From assembly GCF_036016755.1 (NCBI RefSeq), contig NZ_JAYXIH010000007.1:1-64000 (forward strand): a stretch of 64,000 nucleotides of DNA. The letters run 5' to 3'. Below, piece after piece: positions 31,380 to 40,998 of this stretch (positions within the stretch are counted from its first letter, which is position 1; the number at the start of each line of letters is the position of its first letter). Below the pieces are notes generated by a model that saw only the letters and a list, made by a program, of their open reading frames with translations, made no database searches and was not told where the DNA came from. The DNA is from Aurantimonas coralicida_A. Lineage in GTDB: Bacteria > Pseudomonadota > Alphaproteobacteria > Rhizobiales > Rhizobiaceae. The position numbers and the translations under genes were made by a program.

Positions 31380-32247
31380 GCATCGTCGCTGCCCTTCGCG
31401 CTGCATTCGCCGCAGAAGAGCCATCGGTGTTCGTCACGATCACCCGCGCGCTCGGCTCGACGCCCCGCGAAGCGGGTGCGGCGATGCTGGTGACACCGTC
31501 GCAGTTTGCGGGCACGATCGGCGGCGGACGGCTCGAATTCGATGCGATCGATCGGGCGCGGGCGATGTTGGTTTCCGGCGAGACAGAGGCGGCGATGGAC
31601 GTCCCGCTCGGACCGGCGATCGGCCAGTGCTGCGGCGGGCGGGTGGAGCTGTCGCTGCGCCGGGCGGACGAAGCCCTGCTTTCGGAACTGGAGACGCTCG
31701 AAGCGCGCGAGAAGGCGGAGCGACCGCTGGCGCTGATCTTCGGCGCGGGGCATACGGGCCGGGCGCTCGCCGCAGCCCTGGCGCTATTGCCGGTTCGCGT
31801 GCGCCTCGTCGACAGCCGGCCGGAGACCTTGGTCGGCCTGCCCGAGGCGGTCGAGACCGCCGCCGCGGCGTTGCCGGAGGCCGAAGTCGCGGGTGCTCCC
31901 GCCGGCACGGCATTCGTGGTGATGACCCATGAGCATTCGCTGGATTTTCTGATTGCTGCGGCGGCGCTCGCGCGGGGCGACGCCGCCTATGTCGGCATGA
32001 TTGGCTCGGCGACGAAGCGCGAACGGTTTCGCCGCTATCTGGCGGATGAGGGGCGAGATGCCGACATCGCCCGCCTGACGCTGCCGATCGGCGGCGCCGC
32101 GCTGCATGACAAGCGCCCCGAGGTGATCGCCGCATTGACGGTGGCGGAGCTGGCCGTCTGCCTGCTTTCCGATCAACAGGAAAAGCTGATCGATCGCTTT
32201 GCGACGCGCAACGGGCGATGTCATAGTGCCGGGGTCAGATCAACGGG

Positions 32248-32251
<4 letters not shown>
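31376..32251 (+). CDS. xdhC: Xanthine dehydrogenase accessory protein XdhC
   Basis: The product is 291 residues. XdhC binds molybdenum cofactor, promotes its sulfuration and inserts it into XdhB. FVTITRALGSTPREAGAAMLV near 18, GGGRLEFDAI near 47 and GPAIGQCCGGRVELSL near 75-90 form the N-terminal domain with the cofactor-binding Cys pair. A Rossmann part follows with LIFGAGHTGRALAAAL near 120 and YVGMIGSATKRERF near 203. Coupled by 4-base overlaps to xdhB and to the transporter ATPase gene, so the enzyme and the transporter are one operon. Confidence 0.94.
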
Positions 32252-33803
<1,552 letters not shown>

Positions 33804-33804
<1 letters not shown>

Positions 33805-34916
33805 TGGCCCTCGTTTTCGAGCCCCGCCGGGAGCCGAGCCGCGCCATGATGCTGACGGCCCCCGTCATCGCCGTCGTCGCGACCCTCGTCGCGGGCGCGA
33901 TCGTCTTCACGTTGCTCGGCCATGACGGTCTCAAGGCGGTCTACCAGATTTTCGTCGTGCCGCTGTTCAATCCCTATCGCTGGCAGGATCTTCTGGTGAA
34001 AGCCGCGCCGCTGGCGATCATCGCGACGGGCCTGGCCATCGGCTTTCGCGCCAACATCTGGAATATCGGCGCCGAGGGACAGTACATCCTGGGCGGGCTC
34101 GCCGGCACCGGCGTCGCCTTGCTGACTCTTGACGTCGAAGGCTTCTGGGTCCTGCCCGTCATGATCGCGGCCGGCATCCTCGGCGGCATGGTCTGGGCCG
34201 GCGTACCGGCCTTCCTCAAGACGCGGCTCAACGTCAACGAGATCCTGTCGAGCCTGATGCTCAACTATGTGGCGATCCAGCTGCTCTATTATCTGATGCG
34301 CGGTCCCTGGAAAGACCCGATGGGCTTCAACTTCCCCCAGACCGCGATGTTCACCGCCGCCCAGACGCTGCCGATCGCTGTTCCGGGCACGCTGATCCAT
34401 CTCGGCATACCGATCGCGGCGGCACTGGCGCTGACCGCCTGGTTCCTGATGACGCGGTCGATCACCGGGTTTCAGATCCGCGTCGTCGGGCTGGCGCCGA
34501 ACGCGGCCCGCTACGGCGGCTTCCGCCAATCCTCGACGGTCTGGTTGGCGCTGCTGGTCGGCGGCGGCCTCGCCGGCCTTGCCGGAATTCTCGAGGCGTC
34601 CGGCCCTTTCGGCCAGATGGTGCCGCAATTTCCCACCGGCTACGGCTATACGGCGATCATCGTCGCCTTTCTCGGACGGCTCAATCCGCTCGGCATCCTC
34701 GTCGCCGCGCTGGTGCTGGCGCTCACCTATGTCGGGGGCGAGAGCGCCCAGACGACGATCGGCCTGCCGTCGGCCGCGGCCGGCGTGTTCCAGGCGATGA
34801 TGCTGTTCTTCCTGCTCGCGACCGATCTTCTGGTGCGCTACCGGCTTGTCGTGCGACGCAAGGCCGGAGGCCCGTCTCCGGAGACCCGCCGTATCGAGGT
34901 GGAGCCGGCGACATGA
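33804..34916 (+). CDS. ABC transporter permease (BMP/nucleoside family), first subunit
   Basis: The product is 370 residues from ATG 33804 in a TGATG junction with the ATPase gene. About nine to ten hydrophobic spans begin with MLTAPVIAVVATLVAGAIVF. Family marks: WQDLLVKAAPLAIIATGLAIGFRANIWNIGAEGQYILGG near 55-93 (core FRANIWNIGAEGQ), RLNVNEILSSLMLNY, and GYGYTAIIVAFLGRLNPLGI near 278. It forms the membrane channel with the next gene. A longer GTG reading from 33657 overlaps the ATPase and is a shadow. Confidence 0.93.
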
Positions 34917-35839
34917 CCACAGCACTGTTCATCTCCATCCTGATGACGATCGCGGCGGCGGCGACGCCGCTCTTGATCGCCGCGCTCGGCGAACTGGTGG
35001 TGGAGAAATCCGGCGTCCTCAATCTCGGCGTCGAGGGCATGATGCTGATCGGCGCCGTCACCGGCTTTGCCATCGCCTATACCACCGGGATCCCGACGCT
35101 TGGCGCGTTGGCGGCGATGGCCGCAGGCGCCACGGCGTCGCTGATCTTCGCGGTCTTGACGCTCAGCCTGATGGCCAATCAGGTGGCGACGGGTCTCGCC
35201 CTGACCATCTTCGGCACCGGCGTCTCCGCGCTCCTGGGCGCGCCCTATGTCGGCATCACCACCGCGACGCTCGGGCCGATCTTCCCCGCCGCGCTCGCGA
35301 GCAATCCGATCGGGCGGCTGATCTTTGGCCATTCGCCGCTGGTCTATCTCGGGCTCGTGCTGGCCCTCGCGATCTGGTGGTTCCTGAAGCACAGCCGCGC
35401 CGGGCTGATCCTGCGTGCGGTTGGGGAGAGCGACAGCGCCGCCCACGCGATCGGCTATCCGGTTCTCAAGGTGCGCTATCTCGCGGTCCTGTTCGGCGGC
35501 GCCATGGCCGGGCTTGCCGGCTCCTATTATTCGCTGGTGCTGACGCCGATGTGGGCGGAGCGGCTGACCGCCGGTCGCGGCTGGATCGCCATCGCGCTCG
35601 TCGTCTTCGCCTCATGGCGGCCGGGGCGACTGGTGCTCGGCGCCTATCTCTTCGGTGCGGTCATCACGCTGGAGTTGCAGGCAAAGGCCGCTGGCTTCAA
35701 TCTGTTCGCGCCGGAATTCCTTGCCAGCCTGCCCTATCTGGCAACCATCCTCGTCCTTGCCATCATTTCGGCCGGCAAGGGAAGCGTCCGAACCGCGGCG
35801 CCGGCCTGCCTCGGCCAACCGTTCCGGGCGAGCGCCTGA
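34913..35839 (+). CDS. ABC transporter permease (BMP/nucleoside family), second subunit
   Basis: The product is 308 residues in about eight spans. ATPLLIAALGELVVEKSGVLNLGVEGMMLIGA near 15-46 (core SGVLNLGVEGMML), LANQVATGLALTIFGTG-like MANQVATGLALTIFG near 85, and RAVGESDSAAHAIGYPV near 165 are standard for the second permease of BMP-type importers. The last ~15 residues (TAAPACLGQPFRASA) differ from the usual end. Four-base overlap with the first permease. Confidence 0.93.
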   Translation: MTTALFISILMTIAAAATPLLIAALGELVVEKSGVLNLGVEGMMLIGAVTGFAIAYTTGIPTLGALAAMAAGATASLIFAVLTLSLMANQVATGLALTIFGTGVSALLGAPYVGITTATLGPIFPAALASNPIGRLIFGHSPLVYLGLVLALAIWWFLKHSRAGLILRAVGESDSAAHAIGYPVLKVRYLAVLFGGAMAGLAGSYYSLVLTPMWAERLTAGRGWIAIALVVFASWRPGRLVLGAYLFGAVITLELQAKAAGFNLFAPEFLASLPYLATILVLAIISAGKGSVRTAAPACLGQPFRASA

Positions 35840-35871
35840 CATCAACCCCAACCACCCCAAGGAGTCCCGCG

Positions 35872-36966
35872 ATGTTCAACACCACTCGACGCCGACTGAT
35901 GGCAGGAGCCGTCACGCTCGTTGCCGCAGTCTCGTTCGGCCTGCCGGCGACCGCGCAGGACGGCGAGAAAAAGGACAAGGTGAAGGCCGCCTTCGTCTAT
36001 GTCGGCCCGGTCGGCGATTTCGGCTGGACCTATGCTCACGACCAGGGGCGCAAATATCTGGAGGAGAAGCTCGGCGACAAGGTCGAGACCACCTTTGTCG
36101 AAAATGTCGCGGAAGGGCCTGACGCCGAGCGGGTCATCCGCCAGCTCGCCCAGGACGGCAACGACATCGTCTTCACGACTTCCTTCGGCTTCATGAACCC
36201 GACCATCAAAGTCGCCAAGCAGTTCCCGGACGTGAAGTTCGAGCACGCGACCGGCTACCAGACCGGCTCCGACAATATGGGCCTTTACAATTCTCGCTTC
36301 TACGAGGGCCGCGCCGTGCTCGGCACGATCGCGGGCATGATGTCGGAAACCGGCAAGGCCGGCTACATCGCCTCCTTCCCGATCCCGGAAGTGGTGATGG
36401 GCATCAACGCCTTCACGCTGGCGGCGCGCGCGGTGAATCCGGATTTCGAAACCCAGGTCGTCTGGGTCAACTCCTGGTATGATCCCGCCAAGGAGGCGGA
36501 CGCCGCCAAGGCGCTGCTCAGTCAGGGCGCCGACGTCATCACCCAGCACACCGATTCGCCGGCACCGCTGCAGGCCGCCGAGCAGGGCGGGGCGATCGCC
36601 TTCGGCCAGGCCTGGGACATGACCAGCTTCGCGCCCAACGCCCACATGACGGCGATCGTCGACCAGTGGGGTCCTTACTATGTCGAGCGCGTACAGGCGA
36701 TGCTCGACGGCACCTGGAAGGCCGACAATGTCTGGCTCGGCATGAAGGAGGGCGAGGTCGAGATGGCGCCCTTCAACGACAAGATGCCCGCCGACGTGAA
36801 GGAAGCCGCCCAGAAGATCGTCGACGACACCAAGGCCGGCACCTACGAGGTGTTCACCGGGCCGATCAAGGATCAAGCGGGCGAGGTCAAGGTCCCGGAA
36901 GGCGAGACCATGTCGGACGAGGACCTTCTGAAGATGGACTGGTACGTCGAAGGCGTGAAGAGCTGA
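35872..36966 (+). CDS. BMP-family ABC transporter substrate-binding protein
   Basis: The product is 364 residues from ATG 35872 (AAGGAG upstream). A Tat-like signal start (TTRRRLMAGAVTLVAAVSFG...ATAQ) precedes the mature BMP domain: KVKAAFVYVGPVGDFGWTYAHDQGR near 37, VIRQLAQDGNDIVFTTSFGFM near 84, GYIASFPIPEVVMGINAFTLAAR near 165 and QHTDSPAPLQAAEQGG near 225. The family binds nucleosides or purines; the surrounding xdh, puuD and guanine deaminase genes point to purine bases. A strong hairpin follows the stop. Confidence 0.93.
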   Translation: MFNTTRRRLMAGAVTLVAAVSFGLPATAQDGEKKDKVKAAFVYVGPVGDFGWTYAHDQGRKYLEEKLGDKVETTFVENVAEGPDAERVIRQLAQDGNDIVFTTSFGFMNPTIKVAKQFPDVKFEHATGYQTGSDNMGLYNSRFYEGRAVLGTIAGMMSETGKAGYIASFPIPEVVMGINAFTLAARAVNPDFETQVVWVNSWYDPAKEADAAKALLSQGADVITQHTDSPAPLQAAEQGGAIAFGQAWDMTSFAPNAHMTAIVDQWGPYYVERVQAMLDGTWKADNVWLGMKEGEVEMAPFNDKMPADVKEAAQKIVDDTKAGTYEVFTGPIKDQAGEVKVPEGETMSDEDLLKMDWYVEGVKS

Positions 36967-36995
36967 GGCACGGCGCTCTCAAGCGCCCGACGACA

Positions 36996-37025
36996 CGGCA
37001 AGGGGCGCTTCGCCGCCCCTTGCCG
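36996..37025 (+). terminator. Strong hairpin after the BMP binding-protein gene
   Basis: CGGCAAGGGGCG at 36996-37007 pairs perfectly over 12 bases with CGCCCCTTGCCG at 37014-37025, loop CTTCGC. There is no T-run, so it may act as a transcript-stabilising 3' hairpin more than as a classical intrinsic terminator. It closes the uraH-xdhABC-transporter unit 30 bases after its last stop. Confidence 0.6.
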
Positions 37026-37146
37026 ATACCGAACCCAACAGGCTCGCGCCTTCCCCGTCTCCTGAACGGCGGGCGCATGACAGCCTTATTCGAGACCTAT
37101 CAGGAGGCACCGCGACAAGGGGGCGGCGCTTCGAGGCAACTCGCGA

Positions 37147-38415
37147 ATGTGGACCTATTTCTCCGAATGGCTGGGCTTCGCCGTGCGCTGGCTGCACGTC
37201 GTCACCGCCATCGCCTGGGTCGGCTCGTCCTTCTATTTCATCGCGCTAGATCTCGGGCTGCGCAAGCCGCGTGAACTGCCCGAGGGCGTCGGCGGCGAAG
37301 CCTGGCAGGTGCATGGCGGCGGCTTTTATCATCTGCGGAAATACATGGTCGCGCCGCCGGCGATGCCGGAGGATCTGACCTGGTTCAAATGGGAGAGCTA
37401 TTCCACCTGGCTGTCCGGTTTCGCGCTGCTTGTCCTGGTCTATTACGTCGGCGCCGATCTCTATCTGATCGATCCGGAAAAGGTCGATCTGCCGGTCTGG
37501 GGCGCGAGCGCGCTCGGCATTGGCGGGCTGGCGCTCGGCTGGCTGGTCTATGACCGGCTGTGCAAGTCGCCACTGAAGAAGAACGACACGGCCTTGCTCG
37601 CCGTCCTGTTCGTTTACGTGGTCGCGGCGAGTTTCCTGTTCTCGGAGGTTTTCTCGGGCCGTGGCGCGATGCTCCACACCGGCGCGATGATCGCCACGCT
37701 GATGACCGCCAACGTGTTCCTCATCATCATCCCGAACCAGACAATCGTTGTCGCCGACCTCAAGGCGGGCCGCACGCCCGAGCCACGGCTCGGCCAGGAG
37801 GCCAAGCAGCGCTCGCTGCACAACAATTACCTGACGTTGCCGGTTATCTTCCTGATGCTGTCGAACCACTATCCGCTGGCCTTCGCGACGGAGTGGAACT
37901 GGGCGATCGCCGGGTTGGTGCTTTTGATCGGCGCGGTCATCCGGCACTACTTCAACACGATGCACGCGACCGGTCGGCAGCTCTGGTGGTGCTGGGCGGT
38001 CGCCGGTCTGCTCTTCGCCGCAGTTATCACCCTGTCGGGTGCGCCGGGCTGGCGGGCCGAGGCGAAGTCCGGTGAGGGTGCGGAAGCGTCGCGCCGGTGG
38101 GACGGCGACCCGGCCGTCGCGCTGGCCGCCTCGCCGCATTTCGCCGAGGCGGAGGCGATCATCCTGTCGCGCTGCTCCATGTGCCACGCCAGCGAGCCGC
38201 TGTGGCCGGGGCTCGCGACGGCACCGAAGGATATCCGCCTGGAAACGGGAGACGACATCATCCATTACGCATCGCTGATCGAGCGTCAGGCCGTGCGCAG
38301 CCACGCCATGCCGCCCGGCAACGTCACTGGCCTCGAACCGGCCGAACGCGAGATCCTTGCCGCGTGGATCGCATCTGGCTCCGGCCGCTATGTCGCCGAC
38401 GGCGGGCAACCGTGA
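37147..38415 (+). CDS. puuD: Membrane urate hydroxylase PuuD with C-terminal cytochrome c domain
   Basis: The product is 422 residues. PuuD oxidises urate to 5-hydroxyisourate and passes the electrons to its own haem c rather than to oxygen. N-terminal membrane domain: FAVRWLHVVTAIAWVGSSFYFIALD near 11-35 with about eight spans in total, FKWESYSTWLSGFALL near 80, IPNQTIVVADL and NNYLTLPVIFLMLSNHYP near 222-239. C-terminal part of about 110 residues holds one haem site, CSMCH at 343-347, and MPPGNVTGLEPAEREILAAWI, the distal Met segment. GAGG precedes ATG 37147. It feeds UraH. It shares a GTGA overlap with guanine deaminase. Confidence 0.96.
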   Translation: MWTYFSEWLGFAVRWLHVVTAIAWVGSSFYFIALDLGLRKPRELPEGVGGEAWQVHGGGFYHLRKYMVAPPAMPEDLTWFKWESYSTWLSGFALLVLVYYVGADLYLIDPEKVDLPVWGASALGIGGLALGWLVYDRLCKSPLKKNDTALLAVLFVYVVAASFLFSEVFSGRGAMLHTGAMIATLMTANVFLIIIPNQTIVVADLKAGRTPEPRLGQEAKQRSLHNNYLTLPVIFLMLSNHYPLAFATEWNWAIAGLVLLIGAVIRHYFNTMHATGRQLWWCWAVAGLLFAAVITLSGAPGWRAEAKSGEGAEASRRWDGDPAVALAASPHFAEAEAIILSRCSMCHASEPLWPGLATAPKDIRLETGDDIIHYASLIERQAVRSHAMPPGNVTGLEPAEREILAAWIASGSGRYVADGGQP

Positions 38416-39806
38416 CACGCGTCGGCGGCAGTATCGCGATCCGGGGGCGGTTGCTCTGGTTCGACGCCGACCCGGCCGAGGAGGGCGAGGGGGCGGCGGT
38501 CCGTTACATCGCGGACGGGCTCGTCGTCGTCGACAAGGGCATCATCCGCCAAGTCGGCGAGGCGTCGGCGCTATTGCCCCGGCTGCGACCCGAAATGCCG
38601 GTCGTTGATCATCGCCCGCATCTGGTGATGCCGGGCTTCATCGATCCGCATCTGCACATGCCGCAGACCCAGGTGATCGCCTCCTACGGCACCGAGCTGA
38701 TGGAATGGCTGGCCAAATACACCTTTCCCGAGGAGAGCCGCTACGGCGACCCGGCGGTGGCGGCCGAGGGCGCGCGGTTCCTCATCGACGAGCTTCTGGC
38801 GAGCGGCACGACGACGGCCGGCGTCTATTGCACCACCCATCCCGAAAGCGTCGAGGCGTTCTTCACCGAGGCGGCGTGGCGGAGCCTGCGCATGGTCGCC
38901 GGCAAGGTGATGATGGATCGCGGCGCGCCGCCGGCGTTGCTCGACACTGCCGAGTCCGGCTATCAGCAGTCCAAGTCGCTGATCCGCCAATGGCACGGCA
39001 AGGGCCGGCTCGACTACGCCATCACGCCGCGCTTCGCGCCGACCTCGAGCGCAGCGCAACTGGAAGCCTGCGAGGCGCTGGCGGTCGAGCATCCCGACCT
39101 CCACATCCAGACCCATCTGTCCGAGAACGCCGCCGAGATCGCCTTTGTCCGGGAGGCGTTCCCCTGGTCGAAGGACTATACGGAAGTCTACGAGCGCTTC
39201 GGCCTTGTCCGTCCCAGGGCGCTGTTCGGCCACTGCATCCATTTGTCGCAGCGCGAGCGCGAGGCGCTCGCCAAAAAGGGCGCAACGGCAGTGTTCTGTC
39301 CGACCTCGAACCTCTTCCTCGGCTCGGGGCTGTTCGATCTCGCCGCCGCGCGCGCCGCCGGCATCAAGGTGGGGCTCGCGACCGACATCGGCGGTGGCAC
39401 CAGCTATTCGATGCTGCGGACGGCGGCCGAAGCCTACAAGGTGCTGGCGCTGCAGGGCCAGAAGCTGCCCGCCTTCGACGCCTTTCACATGCTGACCGCC
39501 GGCAATGCGGCGGCGATGGGGCTCGACAACCGGATCGGGCGTATCGCGCCGGGGCTCGAGGCCGACCTCGTCGTCCTCGACACCTGCGCGACCTCGGCCA
39601 TGCGCCGGCGCATGGCGCGGGTCGAGACGTTGGAGGAAGAGCTGTTCGCGCTAATGATCCTCGGCGACGAACGCGCCACTGTCGCGACCTATGCGCACGG
39701 CCACCGCGTCTATGACCGCGGGGCGGCGGCTTCGAAGCCATTGCCGCCGCGTCCCGACCATGCGCCTGTGACGGGACCGGAGCAGGCCGGCGAAGCGGCG
39801 CAGTAG
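38412..39806 (+). CDS. guaD: Guanine deaminase
   Basis: The product is 464 residues from GTG 38412, which overlaps the puuD stop (GTGA). It converts guanine to xanthine for XdhAB. Metal motif VMPGFIDPHLHMPQTQVIASYG near 74-95, FPEESRYGDP near 109, SGTTTAGVYCTTHPESVE near 133, HIQTHLSENAAEI near 235, LFGHCIHLSQRE near 273 and the Asp in VGLATDIGGGTSYSML near 320 are the guanine-deaminase pattern, including the substrate-binding TYPFPEE-like segment. Distinct from the 8-oxoguanine deaminase at 25.6 kb. Confidence 0.95.
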   Translation: MTRVGGSIAIRGRLLWFDADPAEEGEGAAVRYIADGLVVVDKGIIRQVGEASALLPRLRPEMPVVDHRPHLVMPGFIDPHLHMPQTQVIASYGTELMEWLAKYTFPEESRYGDPAVAAEGARFLIDELLASGTTTAGVYCTTHPESVEAFFTEAAWRSLRMVAGKVMMDRGAPPALLDTAESGYQQSKSLIRQWHGKGRLDYAITPRFAPTSSAAQLEACEALAVEHPDLHIQTHLSENAAEIAFVREAFPWSKDYTEVYERFGLVRPRALFGHCIHLSQREREALAKKGATAVFCPTSNLFLGSGLFDLAAARAAGIKVGLATDIGGGTSYSMLRTAAEAYKVLALQGQKLPAFDAFHMLTAGNAAAMGLDNRIGRIAPGLEADLVVLDTCATSAMRRRMARVETLEEELFALMILGDERATVATYAHGHRVYDRGAAASKPLPPRPDHAPVTGPEQAGEAAQ

Positions 39807-39932
39807 CAGGTCGCATCCGGTAAATATCGCCCACCCACCGCGACAAATGCGTGTTCGCGGCTATCTCCCCTGCAGACAAGGCGACGGCGCCAAATGGTGC
39901 TGGCCTGAAGCCGGCAAGCAAGGGAGAAGCGG

Positions 39933-40781
39933 ATGCGACTGGTACGATACGGCGAGAGCGGCGCGGAAAAGCCGGGTCTGATCGACGACGAAAACGTTCT
40001 TCGCGATCTGTCGGAGGAGGTCGAGGACATTGCTGGCGAGACGCTCTCTCGGGCGGGGCTGGAGCGGCTGCGCGCGCTCAATCCCAAGGGCTTGGCCAAA
40101 GTGGACCCGTCGCATCGCATCGGTCCGCCGGTCGGCCGGGTTGGGAACTTCATCGCGGTGGGGCTCAACTATGCCGATCACGCCAAGGAGTCCGGGATGG
40201 ACATTCCGGCGGAGCCGATCCTGTTCAACAAGGCGCCGTCCTCGATCGTCGGGCCGCATGACGATGTGATCGTCCCGAAGGGCTCGGACCGGCTCGACTG
40301 GGAGGGCGAGATCGCCATCGTGATCGGCGAGGAGGCGCTCTACGTGTCGGAAGAGCAGGCGATGGATCACGTCGCTGGCTTTTGTCTCTGCAACGACGTC
40401 TCGGAGCGCACCTTCCAGACGCAGCGCGGCGGACAGTGGATGAAGGGCAAGAGCGCCCCCAGCTTCGGCCCACTCGGCCCCTGGCTGGTCACGCCCGATG
40501 CGCTCGGCGACCCGCAGGCGGTCGATCTTTGGCTCGACGTCAATGGCGAGCGCATGCAGACCGGCTCGACCGCGACGATGATTTTCCCGATCACGACGCT
40601 GGTCTCCTACATCTCGCAATTCATGCGCCTGATGCCGGGCGACGTGATCATCACCGGAACCCCGCCCGGCGTCGGCATGGGAATGAAGCCGGAGCGCTAT
40701 CTCAAGCCCGGCGACATCATCACGTTGGGCGGTCGGGGCTTGGGCGAGCAACGCCAGACGGTACAGGCCTTCGCGGGGTGA
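39933..40781 (+). CDS. Fumarylacetoacetate-hydrolase-family protein (possible ureidoglycolate lyase)
   Basis: The product is 282 residues. FAH-fold marks: FIAVGLNYADHAKESGM near 72, PILFNKAPSSIVGPHDDV near 92, DWEGEIAIVIGEEA with the metal-binding Glu pair near 117, GFCLCNDVSERTFQ near 143, GQWMKGKSAPSFGPLGPWLV, and MPGDVIITGTPPGVGMGMKP near 234. Members cleave C-C bonds in 2,4-diketo acids (2,4-didehydro-3-deoxy-L-rhamnonate hydrolase type), and rhizobial members beside purine genes are often named ureidoglycolate lyase. Position after guanine deaminase favours the purine reading, but the sequence does not settle it. Confidence 0.8.
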   Translation: MRLVRYGESGAEKPGLIDDENVLRDLSEEVEDIAGETLSRAGLERLRALNPKGLAKVDPSHRIGPPVGRVGNFIAVGLNYADHAKESGMDIPAEPILFNKAPSSIVGPHDDVIVPKGSDRLDWEGEIAIVIGEEALYVSEEQAMDHVAGFCLCNDVSERTFQTQRGGQWMKGKSAPSFGPLGPWLVTPDALGDPQAVDLWLDVNGERMQTGSTATMIFPITTLVSYISQFMRLMPGDVIITGTPPGVGMGMKPERYLKPGDIITLGGRGLGEQRQTVQAFAG

Positions 40782-40998
40782 GCGTCGCCAAGGCCGGTTG
40801 GACTTTCATCGGGTTCGCCGGAACAACCTGCCCGTTTCGACCCTTAATCTGATCGAGCGGGTCATTTCGCGTTCCGTAACGGTAGCCGAGACTGGACATG
40901 GGACGAAGGTTTCCTATCCCTTAAGGTTCGGAGCTTTTCGCGCGGGAGCGTTGCCTCCGCGCATCGTCTTTCCTGACTGTTGAACCTGAAGGCCGTCC

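Noticed and set aside
40820..40846. Possible EcfG-type general-stress promoter (GGAAC ... CTTA) before glgE
   Set aside because: GGAAC is present, but at the expected 16-18 base spacing there is no CGTT element. Trehalose genes are often EcfG targets, so it was considered, but the match is too poor to report as a promoter.
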